Below are positions 52,946 through 63,641 of a stretch of 64,000 bases of DNA, in pieces. This DNA is from Fragilariopsis cylindrus CCMP1102 (Eukaryota > Bacillariophyta > Bacillariophyceae > Bacillariales > Bacillariaceae). The DNA is taken from positions 1 through 64,000 of the forward strand of contig FMBT01000432.1 of assembly GCA_900095095.1 (NCBI GenBank), read 5' to 3'. Position numbers and translations under genes: made by a program. Below the pieces are notes generated by a model. It was not told the origin of the DNA and ran no database searches. It worked only from the letters and a program-made list of their open reading frames with translations. The stretch's first letter is position 1, and each line of letters starts with the position of its first letter.

Positions 52946-55359
52946 ATGAAAGTCTATTCTGCCATTCATCTTTTCTCTCACACAACCGTGTTGGCAACCA
53001 TCGTCACTGGTGGTGCGATTAACGTCTCTCTCACTCACGCAGTTAATGAGAATGTCAAGATTTCTCAATCCCAAGAATCCGTAAATAAACGGAAGTTGAA
53101 CAACAACAAGAACAAAAATGACGAGGATGATTCATTGTTTTATCCATACGAACGAGGATATCTTGTTGTTGTTAATGAAGATAATTCAGTTTTAGTCGGA
53201 GCTAATGGAGGGGATTTGTTTCCTGCTTCTATTACTAGGCGCAGACAACTAGCAGAACCATTACCAAGAACACCAACATTTGCTGGTTCATCTGTATTTC
53301 AAAGTGGACTTGTATATGATCCAACTGAACTTAAAATTCGTAACAAACCTGACGGTGTTACTGAAGAAGATGCACCAATGGTGATGCAGAATGCACTTGG
53401 TAGAAAGTTTGCTGGTGGTAGACAACCAGTATTGCCACTCCCACCAGGTGATAAAAGTTATTTCTTTCATGGTGGTACGTAGTACGAACGCAATCGTGTG
53501 AACGTTCTACTTTTAATTTTTGCCTATCAATATCGTATCAATCAATATGTTTTTGCTTACACACCATTTTGTCTCCTCTTTTCATAATAGAATGCGTTGC
53601 AACTTCTGTTATTGAAGATAAGAAGGAAACATCACCTATCGGACCAATCGGTGACACACTTTTTATCACCACAAGTCATACATGCACATTAAATCTATGT
53701 TTAGGTGGTGGAGGATATGATTGTATCGCTATTTATGCAGGCGGTGGGTATGTATTTGATTTAAGTCCTAGAGGACCTGATGATGCACCTGAAATTGCAC
53801 CACCCTTCCGTGGTACTATTATTGGAGGTACCGGTTCATTTGAAGGTATTGAGGGTACTGTTGATGTTGTTACTATCACAGGTACAACAGGTCCAATTGC
53901 TCTAATTGATACTGGTAGACGTCTTAATACTGGTCTCAATGCACAATTGTTCGAAGGTTGGTATAAGGCCGTCGACAATAAAGTACGTTTGGCAGCAGGC
54001 AAACGTTGCACATGGATCGAACCTGCAGAATATGCCTTGAAGGGATTCGAAAAGAACGCTAGAGAGACCATCCTCGATTATTCTGTTTCGAACATTGGTC
54101 TAATCGATGTTAATGAATGTTGGGTTTTCAAGACGGACGATCAACTTTGGATTAACTTCAATAAAAATATGGTTGCACAAATGCTCGGCTACAATATGAT
54201 CAAAGTTGCACAGAGGGATCTCGATGTCACGTTCAAAATTGGCAAATTGGTAGTGACCGACATTGATAAACATATATGGGTGAAGACCGGTGGCGATTTG
54301 GTTTTTGGTGCAAATACTGAGTGCTTACCGTTACAACAGTCTGCTTTACCTGCACTACAGATCGTTACCAATGGATCGATATTGATGCACTTCGATAGTA
54401 AACTAGCTGCAGAGCTACCTTTACATGGATGTTTTTCTGCCGAAATTGATGGACAGACCTGGATGAAGTTCGATGAAGATTTGGTTGCACTAAAGTATGA
54501 CGCTGATTCTCATTTAGTTGCACGAGAGTGGGAAGAATACAAAATTTCCAGAACTGATGGATGGTGGAAGGTAGACGACTCCATCAAAGTGGACGTACTC
54601 GAATTGAATTGCGCTCGAATCACTCTTCGAGCACTCGATGACCCACAGATCACAGGCAAACTACAGCCGGACACGAGCGAACTAAAGCAGGCCATGAGTT
54701 ACCTATGGGATTCTGAATATTCGATCGATAACTATGGATGTGCAACTGTACAGATCGATGATCATTTTTTGATGACCTACAATTTAGATCTGGTTGAACT
54801 AGAGACCGATGGTAGGGCTCTAGTCTTCAATGATATGACACTTGCACAGAGATTTTACAGTGAAACGTTCAAAACTGGGAACAATGTAGTAGTTCTCGAA
54901 ACTGATGGACATGTATGGTTGAAGGTCGGTAACGAATTGTTCTCCAAGAAAGCTGTCGTCGGTTGCGAGAAACTGTCCCCATCTGATAATCGTTCGGAAA
55001 ATTTCAAATCCACTGAACATCAGACGTTGATGTACTTCGATTCTCTAGCAGTTGAACATCTCAATTATGCTGGTTGTTTACATGCCGAAATCGATGGAAC
55101 AACCTGGATGAAGTACGATGATCAGATGGCTAAAATAAGTTTAACTGCAGATCTACATCGTTTACAGGCACGAACGAATTTTTCGTACAAAGAAATTTCG
55201 GAACTACCCGTGATTTATAAGCTTCTTGATTCAGAAGATTTATTCGACCCAGTACAAGACGCCGACGCAGGACCATTACTTCGTGGTTTCATTTCTTTTG
55301 GTAAGACTACATTAAAGATCAACGTTAAGTCAAACATTCCACTTCCTGTAGGTCCCTAA
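52946..55359 (+). CDS. Secreted protein with dirigent/allene-oxide-cyclase-like region and repeated W-K/D modules
   Basis: There are two exons, 52946-53474 and 53591-55359 (116 bp intron, GTACGT to ATAATAG), giving 765 residues. The start at 52946 gives a signal peptide (MKVYSAIHLFSHTTVLATIV), although the frame is open further upstream. Residues about 175-320 include CIAIYAGGGYVFDLSPRG, GTIIGGTGSFEGIEGTVDVV and TITGTTG, where GGTGxFxGxxGxV is the strand-turn signature of dirigent and allene-oxide-cyclase barrels. From about 330 on come at least six related modules with cores such as DDQLWINFNKNMVAQ, DKHIWVKTGGDLVFG, DGQTWMKFDEDLVALK, DGHVWLKVGNELF and DGTTWMKYDDQMAKI, each near a conserved Cys. 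I do not recognise these modules. An extracellular or wall-associated role is inferred from the leader only. Confidence 0.75.
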
Positions 55360-55791
55360 AACTCGATATAAATTGAAAAAAAGATAATCAGCAATGAACT
55401 AAGAACACACATACACACACACACGCTCAGGCAAAGAAAAGAAGCAGATGAGAGAAAAAGTAAGAACCCTATAAAGAACAACATCACTTTTTACGTTTAA
55501 AGAACACACAGAAAAAAAAACATCATATAATAATTCAATACTATTACTATTTTATATAAAGCGTATGTATATATTTGTATCCAGCACAATGTATACCACC
55601 AGATTGTTCTAGATTTGTTGTTGTTTCGTTGTTGATAACATACGTATATTTTTTCAAGAAATTTGTTGGTATGCGGAACTGCTCTTGCTCTCTACTGTTC
55701 TTTTCTTCTTCTATTATCGATTAATTATGAATGGTAGAATTAGAACAACAGAGTGGACGAAGATGATAGTTTACTTCATTTGTTGTTGTTG
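55360..55791. other. Intergenic, convergent 3' flanks
   Basis: Includes a short AC run near 55410-55425. No gene is seen. Confidence 0.5.
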
Positions 55792-58752
55792 TTATTGTGA
55801 CGATACATCGTTGCCATCACCAATGCTGCTATTATTATGACTGGTACGGGTACTGGTATTGGTATTTGCATTATCACTATTACCATTACTATTACCATCC
55901 GCTGTCGTCGTCGACGTTGTGGCAGTAGTAGTGAAGAGACCACGGGAAAAGTCCCCGAATCGGTACGATGATCTACTACCGTTATTAGTACAATTATTAT
56001 TTTCTCGTGTCACACCAGCAGCAACTTCTTTTCCTTTTGCAATTAAACCACGTGAAAAGTTATTAAATCGGTATGTGTCGGGATTATTATTATCAGTGGC
56101 GGCTGCGGCGGCGATGGTATTATTATTATTATTATTATTGGAATCATTCTCACACACATTATCATTGTTCTCACACAGTACTTCATTATTGTTTTGTTCT
56201 TGTCCGACTGCTTGTCCGACTACTACTACTTCTTCTTCTTCTCCTCCTCCTGCTTTAGTAGCACTACGTGTCGACTGAATTAATCCACGTGAAAAATCAC
56301 CTATTCGGAATGAAGATGATGAATCACGGCCTGTTATTTCCTTCCCACGTGCAACAGTCTTACGTATATTATCACCAATTCTAAATGAATTATTTCTATC
56401 ATTATTATTATCACCGCCAACACTCTTTTGTTGTTGTTGCTGTTCATGTTTTTGTACAGCAACTTGACCACTCATTGAACCAACAATTGATCCTGCTAAT
56501 GCACCGACCGGACCAGCAATGATCATACCTGCAGCTGCACCAGCACTTGCACCAGCAACACCAGCAAATCGACCTTTATTTTCTGTTAAGTAATTCTTCG
56601 AATTCGAATTCGAATTCGAATTAGAGTTTGATACTGTTGAACTTGAATTTGATACTGAATCTGATGTTGATGATGATCCAATGGTAGAAGCTGTTCGTGT
56701 TGTTGAATCATCATCACCATTACCATAATCATTATCATTACTACTACTCATACGTGAAGATTGTCGCTTTTCACGGATCGATCCAATCAAACCACGTGCA
56801 ACATCACCGAACTTATATCCTCCATTGTCATGATCATTATTATTATTTTGTGCTGCAGTAATACTAACATGATTGGATGGAATACTACCACCAGTAGAAG
56901 ATGATGTTGATTCTTTTCCCCTTGCTGTATTACCACCATTTTCGACATTTAAACTAATACGATTAGTTAAACTATCACCCCCATCGACTACTGCTGCTGC
57001 TGCTGCTGCTGGTGTTACCTCCTCTCTATTTCTATTACTATTACTGTTACTACTGTTACTTTCTTGTTGTTGATGTTGGTGTTGTTGTTGTTGCTGTAAT
57101 ATACGAACTTCTTTTCCTTTACGTGCAGCAGCTGATACACCATCTTTTGCTGCTAATGCTGCAATTGAAACAACTGCACCAATTGGTGATACAAATGATG
57201 AACCGGTTGCTACTAATGCACCAAAAGTTGTTATGGAATCACCCATAGTCGATATAAATCGAGTTTTACTTGCATTTGCATTATTTGATTGACGAGTACT
57301 AGTAGTAGTACATGCAGATTTTTTACTACTATCCCTATTAGTACCATTACCATTACTAGCACAATATGTTCGTAAGTAGTATTTAATCACATCACCTAAT
57401 GTAGTATCATCATTGGATACAAATAACGATTGGGGGCAACTATCATCACTATTGTTATCATTATTATTATCGTCTTCCCCACCACTCGTATGCTGCTGCT
57501 GGTCCTCGCCACCACTAATGCTATTATCCGATGATGATGATGATGGATCTGAATCTGGTATATTATTATGAATAGTAAGATTTAAATTAGGTACAGAAAC
57601 ATAGTCAAGAAGTTTCACGAATGAACGAAGTGCTGCACCAACACGAATCTTTTCATCATCACCAACAATACCACCATTGGCAAAAGATTTTATGAAACCA
57701 ATATCTAAAACAGAATTAGGATTCATATTGAAATAATAACGTTGACGTCGAAGACGACGATGGTTTGTTGTTGCGTCTACTTCTAATTTTCCTTCCTTTG
57801 ATGACAGTCCAATTCCACCAATTAATGATATATTAGTCCCTTCTAATAAATCTTCTTCGGTTAGTATGGCATCATTTTTTACATAATCATTGTTGTCATC
57901 GTCATCATCGTTTCTAGTATTGGAAGAAGAAGAAGATCCAGCAGTAGTACCAAAACCGGAAGCAGTCCATGATAGATTTGCTTTATCAATTTTCCAAAAA
58001 CTTTGTATATTATTATTACTATTGTTATCTTTAGTATCTGTAGTAGACGATGACGATGACGACAATAATGTATTTCCTTCTAATGTCCATTGAAATTTAG
58101 ATATATCACATACAGCAATGACTTGTTGTTGGTGTTGTTGCTGAGAAGGAAAAGAAGAAGAAGTTGAAGACGAAAGGAATTCAATCTTAATTCCATCTGA
58201 ACATAAAAAACTTAGATTGCATGTTGAATATGATGTTGACGACGAACATGAACCTCCTCCTTCTTCCACAGCAGCAGCATGTTTCTCCCAAATCCAATGT
58301 ATAGAAGGATTCTTATTATTTGTGTTCCATATTGTTCGAACATTTGATGATGGTGACGATGATGGTGACGATGATGAGGAGGTATTATTGTCATCATTGA
58401 GATCAAGACGTAGTATTGTTGATCCTGAAGTAGAAGCAGAAGAAGTATCATCATCTTCGTCTTTTTCTTTAAGAATTTCTTGAATGATTTCTTCTTTTCT
58501 GTTTCGTAAACCTTCATGTACATGTTCATGTTGTTGTAAATCTGTTTGTAAAGTATCAAATAATATAGTAATTAAATTTTCAACAAGTGTACGTTTCCGT
58601 CTTTTTTCACGTTCATTGGATGTTGCAATTGCTACTAATGAAGCAAATGCACAAAAAGTAGTAGTTGATGAAGAAAAAGGTGATGACGATGCGGTACTAT
58701 TATCATTATCATTATCATCATTGTCGTAATCGTCGAGGGTATAATCTTCCAT
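55792..58752 (-). CDS. Large low-complexity protein with repeated RGL motif and glycine zipper
   Basis: This is an uninterrupted 986-residue frame from ATG 58752. Residues 28-95 are a helical, charged segment (TLVENLITILFDTLQTDLQQ). Ser/Asn-rich spacers dominate the rest. Residues about 520-552 (PIGAVVSIAALAAKDGVSAA, RKGKEV) and 727-765 (GVAGASAGAAAGMIIAGPVG, ALAGSIVGSMSG) are glycine-zipper-like and could insert in membranes. From about 640 to the end a short motif recurs five times: YKFGDVARGLIGSIR, FRIGDNIRKTVARGKE, FRIGDFSRGLIQSTR, YRFNNFSRGLIAKGKE and YRFGDFSRGLF. The motif survives between unrelated low-complexity spacers, so it is probably selected. No family is recognised. A (CTT)n tract (58767-58800) lies in its 5' UTR. 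A membrane-associated scaffold is a guess. Confidence 0.65.
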   Translation of the reverse strand: MEDYTLDDYDNDDNDNDNSTASSSPFSSSTTTFCAFASLVAIATSNEREKRRKRTLVENLITILFDTLQTDLQQHEHVHEGLRNRKEEIIQEILKEKDEDDDTSSASTSGSTILRLDLNDDNNTSSSSSPSSSPSSNVRTIWNTNNKNPSIHWIWEKHAAAVEEGGGSCSSSTSYSTCNLSFLCSDGIKIEFLSSSTSSSFPSQQQHQQQVIAVCDISKFQWTLEGNTLLSSSSSSTTDTKDNNSNNNIQSFWKIDKANLSWTASGFGTTAGSSSSSNTRNDDDDDNNDYVKNDAILTEEDLLEGTNISLIGGIGLSSKEGKLEVDATTNHRRLRRQRYYFNMNPNSVLDIGFIKSFANGGIVGDDEKIRVGAALRSFVKLLDYVSVPNLNLTIHNNIPDSDPSSSSSDNSISGGEDQQQHTSGGEDDNNNDNNSDDSCPQSLFVSNDDTTLGDVIKYYLRTYCASNGNGTNRDSSKKSACTTTSTRQSNNANASKTRFISTMGDSITTFGALVATGSSFVSPIGAVVSIAALAAKDGVSAAARKGKEVRILQQQQQHQHQQQESNSSNSNSNRNREEVTPAAAAAAVVDGGDSLTNRISLNVENGGNTARGKESTSSSTGGSIPSNHVSITAAQNNNNDHDNGGYKFGDVARGLIGSIREKRQSSRMSSSNDNDYGNGDDDSTTRTASTIGSSSTSDSVSNSSSTVSNSNSNSNSNSKNYLTENKGRFAGVAGASAGAAAGMIIAGPVGALAGSIVGSMSGQVAVQKHEQQQQQKSVGGDNNNDRNNSFRIGDNIRKTVARGKEITGRDSSSSFRIGDFSRGLIQSTRSATKAGGGEEEEVVVVGQAVGQEQNNNEVLCENNDNVCENDSNNNNNNNTIAAAAATDNNNPDTYRFNNFSRGLIAKGKEVAAGVTRENNNCTNNGSRSSYRFGDFSRGLFTTTATTSTTTADGNSNGNSDNANTNTSTRTSHNNSSIGDGNDVSSQ

Positions 58753-59310
58753 GGTGTGGGCTATTTTTCTTCTTCTTCTTCTTCTTCTTCTTCTTCTTCT
58801 GTTGCTTTGCTTTGTGGTTTCTCTTTATTTATTCTGTTCAAATTTGTTGATTTTGTGTCCGTTATAGTTCTTGTATGGTACTGTACACGGTATGCTTTGT
58901 TTTTTAAATTTTGGTTGTTGATGTTGATCGATGCTTGAGTTCGCTCATTTCTGTTTGTTTTCTCCTGTTGTTCAATTGAAGTCGAGAATATATATATAAG
59001 CCCTTCTCAGTCACGCGTGATTATACGGTCGTCGAACGGACCTTAACTACACAAAGACAAACAAATCTTATCTGAAGCGACAACTGTTATGATACAAAAT
59101 CATATTATTATGTTGAAAAGCAGAGAGGAGAACAAAAAAGCTTCACCCAGCCATCATCCCTCCAGCATCTCAACAGCAAAAAAAAGACGCTATCGTAAAT
59201 TTGTGATGTGTTGTGCACACACATACATACAAATCGACTAAATTCTACTTTATTAATTACTATTACTTATTTATTTATTAACCACAACTATTAACTATTA
59301 ACCACCGCTA
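58753..59310. other. Intergenic with CTT microsatellite
   Basis: The CTT tract at about 58767-58800 lies just upstream of the 986-residue gene. The rest is 3' flank of the methyltransferase gene. No gene is seen. Confidence 0.5.
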
Positions 59311-60462
59311 CTACATACTCCCAATCGGAGGAAGTTTCGGATCATCTTTTTGTAATTTAGATTTTGATTTTGTATTTTCTTTTATTGGTTTCATTGCAGT
59401 ACGACCAATATATAATTGTACCGAACCAAAATTCATATTTTTTACTGGTTGCATATTATAATATCCAACATAATCATTATCATTGTTATCATTGTCATTG
59501 GTATCATCAGTACCTTCACGATTATTATTATTAAGTAATGAACATTCTAAATTTTGTAATTGATTATTAAATTGTTCTGGTGATGGAAATTCTTTAATGG
59601 AATTTTGTAAATGAATATATTCTTGTCGTGCACCACCACTCAGTATACCACCAATAAATGGTACCACGTGTTGGATGAACACACCAGCAGCTGCACCTAA
59701 TATACCATTGGAGTCATAGGAGGGTTGTGAAAATTCTAGTATGGCTAATACACCATTTGGTTTAATTAATTTATATATTTCACATAATGCTAAATCACGA
59801 TTTGGTACCACATTACGTATACCAAATGCTATTGTGGCTGCATCAAATAATTGAGACTGGGAATTGTTGTTTGTATAATAGTGACTTAAATCACGTGCAT
59901 CTGCACGTTCTAATACAATTTGTTTCTCTAAGCCACGTTTACTAATTTTTCTTCGTCCAACTGATAACATATTTTCAGATGGATCTAATCCTAATACAGT
60001 AACATCATAATCCTGTGTATTTGTTGACGTTGATGTTGATGACGTTGATAAATCATCAATAAGTTGTAATGCAACATCAGCTGTACCTGTTGCAATATCT
60101 AATATTTTCCAACCACCTTGGTCACCTTCATCATCTTCTTCACTATTACTACTACTACTACTTCCTTCTTGTTCCTCATCTTTTTTATTTGTACTAATAT
60201 ATTTTTAATATCATTTGTCATCACAGACCGCCATCCAATATCCATACGTAATGCTAATACACGATTAATTGTATCATATCTATCAGCTATTGAATCAAAC
60301 ATTGATCACTGTACCAAAATCTAATCCTGGTAGTTGTGTAGTAGTACTATCCTGTGATGCATCTTTGTTGTGTTGTGTTGTCGTATTTAATCCTTGATCT
60401 AATACTATTGCAACAATTACAACAATAATTGTTGCTAGAATAGATTTCAAACCCCAATTCAT
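59311..60462 (-). CDS. UbiE/COQ5-family quinone C-methyltransferase
   Basis: It is a SAM-dependent methyltransferase of ubiquinone, menaquinone or phylloquinone synthesis. Motifs occur in family order: MFDSIADRYDTINRVLALRM and DIGWR (60302 down), WKILDIATGTADVAL (SAM motif I), VLGLDPSENMLSVGRRK, FDAATIAFGIRNVVPNRDLA, KPNGVLAILEFSQP, and the C-terminal NFGSVQLYIGRTA. The reading frame shifts near 60205, where one more T joins NDIKNI to a Ser/Glu linker and then motif I, and again near 60300, where the ATG of MFDS is one base off an upstream frame. That upstream frame starts at 60462 with MNWGLKSILATIIVVIVAIV, a single membrane helix. Whether the helix belongs to this protein is uncertain. It could act in mitochondria (COQ5) or plastid (MenG); sequence does not decide. 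Confidence 0.8.
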
Positions 60463-60916
60463 TATTAACGACAATCTATATTATTAGGTCGTTGTTGTTG
60501 TCCTATGTCGTCGTTTGCAGTTATACCTCTACTACAATGATTTCTAATATATTTCCTTTTTTTTTCTGTCTTTGATCTTTTTCGACATCGTCATCAACAT
60601 GGAAAATTTGTTTTGTAAAGTTAAGGTCCGCTCGCCGACCGTTTGATCACGCGGGACTAAGCAAGGGCATGTAGAAAATGGTGAAAACTAAAAAAACATA
60701 CCTTATCCGCCATGGGTTCTTAATTCGTTCACTCAATCATGCTTACATACAAGTTTTGTAGTCGCAGTCCCACATCATGCATTATTCCGATAAATTTCAT
60801 AACGTATGGTCTTCTCACTTCACATAAAAAAAATCGAAGACAAAACAGAAAACGATCAACAATCAAACAACACAACGACGACTACGACAATCTAATCAAT
60901 AATACATACGTACGCA
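60463..60916. other. Intergenic, no gene seen
   Basis: Divergent 5' flanks of the methyltransferase and the decayed gene. No feature is recognised. Confidence 0.45.
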
Positions 60917-61492
60917 ATGAACACTAAATTTCGAGCTTTCTAGTAGTAGTAGTAGCAGCTGCTATCGCATTGGCGTCTACGACCTCATCTGGTGTAGATG
61001 CAGCTGCTTATTCATCTGGTACGGTAGAATGCCTACCAGAATCATCCACTGATATTTGTGTGGAGAAGCATCCTTCACTTCACCTAGTCCAGCAGTGGCG
61101 TGTAATGATCCTACGATCCATAATTGTACCACTTTATACCTTGGTGGATATACTGGAAATATGAGTTTGTTCAAGGGTTAGAGAATGGAACGGATATATA
61201 TGATTTAGATCCAGATGTGCGGCGAAAGCCAAAACTGGTTTAGTAGTAACAGTAACAATCGATGACGATAGCGCTTGTAGTATTGATGTGGGCAATAATG
61301 AGACATGCAATGCTGTTCCGATGCTAATTGTGGTGGAAATGCTACGGCAATTTCATTTGATTGTACCAATTACCAAAGGTAGAGCCTCACCAGTTGTGAA
61401 CCATTAGAAAAAATATTTTATCCTCTTCTGCTGGATGATACAACTGACAGTATGTTAAAAGAGGACAGTGATGAGACTAGTGTATAGATGAA
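60917..61492 (+). pseudogene. Decayed gene for a secreted Cys-rich protein
   Basis: It begins MNTKFRAF at 60917 and, in the next frame, continues with a typical secretory leader (VVVVAAAIALASTTSSG). Coherent coding-like pieces then alternate between frames: SSGTVECLPESSTDICV, SPSPAVACNDPTIHNC with TTLYLGGYTGN, LENGTDIYDLDPDV, VTIDDDSACSIDVGNNETC, ANCGGNATAISFDCTNY and KEDSDETSV before a stop at about 61492. Five or so frame changes and at least one stop in about 570 bp are far more than in neighbouring genes, so it looks like a true pseudogene. Regular cysteines and the leader indicate an ancestral extracellular disulfide-rich protein. The family is not recognised. Confidence 0.5.
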
Positions 61493-62010
61493 TTGATGTT
61501 GGCGCCAACACATTATCATCTACGTCGTCATCTTCGTCATCTTCGTTATTCTCATCATCGTGGCGATGAGTGTTGTTGGATTTGGAACCTTTTTACTTCT
61601 TCTTGAAGTAGTCAACTTTTTCTTGTAGATACAAACTCAAAAAAATATAAATTCTTAGATATAAATAATAAAGTCTACTAGAAGAACTAGCAATAGGAAT
61701 TTAATAAATAAAATAAACAACAACATCCAAATATGAACTATAAACGAGGATCTTTCTAGCTAGCAATATGGTTGCGGTTAAGTTCGATCTCGCCTCTCCA
61801 TCTCTTGACTGAAAAAAAACAAGAACAAAAATAAGAAAATAATACAAAAGGTCTATATCTCTAGCTATATGATATATTATAAGTTGATTATGCGTGTAGT
61901 AGTATTCATTTTTTGTCTGTTTGGTTTTTTTTTTGCGTCGTTGTAGTACGTTGTCTACATAGTTCTTATTAAGTCCATCATTAATTTCCATCATCGTCAT
62001 ATCATCTTTA
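61493..62010. other. Intergenic, no gene seen
   Basis: 3' flanks of the pseudogene and of the pseudouridine synthase. A 111-codon minus-strand frame (61701-62036) overlaps the synthase end and looks random. Confidence 0.45.
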
Positions 62011-63641
62011 TCATCCTTCAAGTCCATCATCATCATCAGCTAATAATGATAATCGTTCACGACTTGAACGAATCGCATCTATAATAGTTTCAATTGTCCA
62101 ATTGCAATCTTTTCTTTTATCAATTCTACTTTTAGTATATTTATTAGTACTAGTAGTTTTTTTATCCTCAGTACTTGTGGTGGTAGTAGCATTGGAGTTG
62201 TCTTGTTTTTCATCATCATCATCTGTTTCTTTAACAGTTTCAAATTTAGCATCATTATTAGTTTCAACTTTATCATCATCACCATTATTATCAACATTAA
62301 CATCATTTATATAATCATCAATATTACCATCATTATTTGAATCATTTATTTGATATTGAATACAATGATTATCTTTTTCATTCAGTAAAAAATGACCTTG
62401 TTTTGTTCTTTCTAATTTTGTCATTGTTGCACAAGTACCTAATTCAGTACCAATATCTCGAACTAATGAACGTATATATGTTCCACCACCACATTCCACA
62501 TTGATACTAAATTTTTCTATTGGTTGTGACGACGACTGTTTGTTTTCTGATTCTGATTCTAAATCTAATAATTCTGAATTCGATAATTCTAATTTATATA
62601 TCATAACTTGTCTTGATTCAATTTGTATATCATCTGCTGTTAATCCATCTTCTCTTGCTAATTGATATAATTTTTTACCATCACGTTTTAAGGCGGAAAA
62701 GATTGGTGGAATTTGTTGTATTTTACCTAAAAATTTATTTGTAGTAGATCATTAATTTGTTGATAGGATGTTACATGATCATATGATTTACGTAATACTA
62801 CACTACCGGATTCTTCACTATCTAATGTTGTTGTTTGATACCCTAATGTAATTTCTGCTTGATAACCTTTAGAACCAACTAAATATTTTTGTAATAACTT
62901 TGTACCTTTCCCAACACCAATCACTAATGTACCTGTTGCTAATGGATCTAGTGTACCACCATGACCAACCTTCATCCATGGTTTACGTTTTTTTTTACGT
63001 ACATCGATACAATTACGTGATTTTGCATCCTGTTCTAATATATTACGTATCTTACCAACAACATCTTGACTAGTCCATCCTAATGGTTTATTAACAGCAA
63101 ATAAACCTTCTTCTAAATATAATATTGGTTCGGGTAGTTTTGGTGTTGGTACTGGTGGTATTTCTACTACTGCAGGTTCTTCCTTATTTGGTTGTTGTTG
63201 TTGTTGTTGTTGTTCTTCTTCTTCAGCAGATTCAGTAGGTTCTTGAAGAGACGACTTGGATGTAACATCATTTTCTTGTGCTGCTGCTGCTGAGTCCGAT
63301 GCTGTTGCTGACAATGAAGTGAAGGATCTTTTCTTTGTGTTCATCATGATCGTATCTGATAAAATGGGTGACGACAACGACGACATGTTGTTGTTTTCAC
63401 GACACCACCAAAGATTATTGGATGAAAAAGAAAGACTCCTGCTACTGCGACAACTTGTCAGCGAGAATGGTGTAGCCGTTGAGTAGTACGACGAAGACGA
63501 CGATGACGATCTTAATGCAGAAACCGTTAAAGTAGTGATCAATTTGTTACTACTGATATTGTTGCTTGAATGAAGGAAAGCAGATGCTATCATGAGAATT
63601 GTTCGTATAAGATTATTGTGTCGTCGAAGTATTACTATCAT
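62011..63641 (-). CDS. TruB-family tRNA pseudouridine synthase
   Basis: It converts uridine (usually U55 of tRNA) to pseudouridine. It starts at ATG 63641 with a long Ser/Arg/Asn-rich, Asp-poor leader suggesting organelle import, then an acidic Gln run. The catalytic part begins GLFAVNKPLGWTSQDVV. KVGHGGTLDPLATGTLVIGV carries the catalytic Asp232 of GxLDPxATG, and QAEITLGYQTTTLDSEES follows. The frame stops at 62727 in a T run (AATTTTTAG). One more T continues with GKIQQIPPIFSALKRDGKKL and YQLARE, then GGGTYIRSLVRDIGTELGTC, a canonical TruB block. The last ~110 residues are Asn/Asp/Thr-rich and then basic. It is annotated as one locus of about 543 residues. All key motifs are present. Confidence 0.9.
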
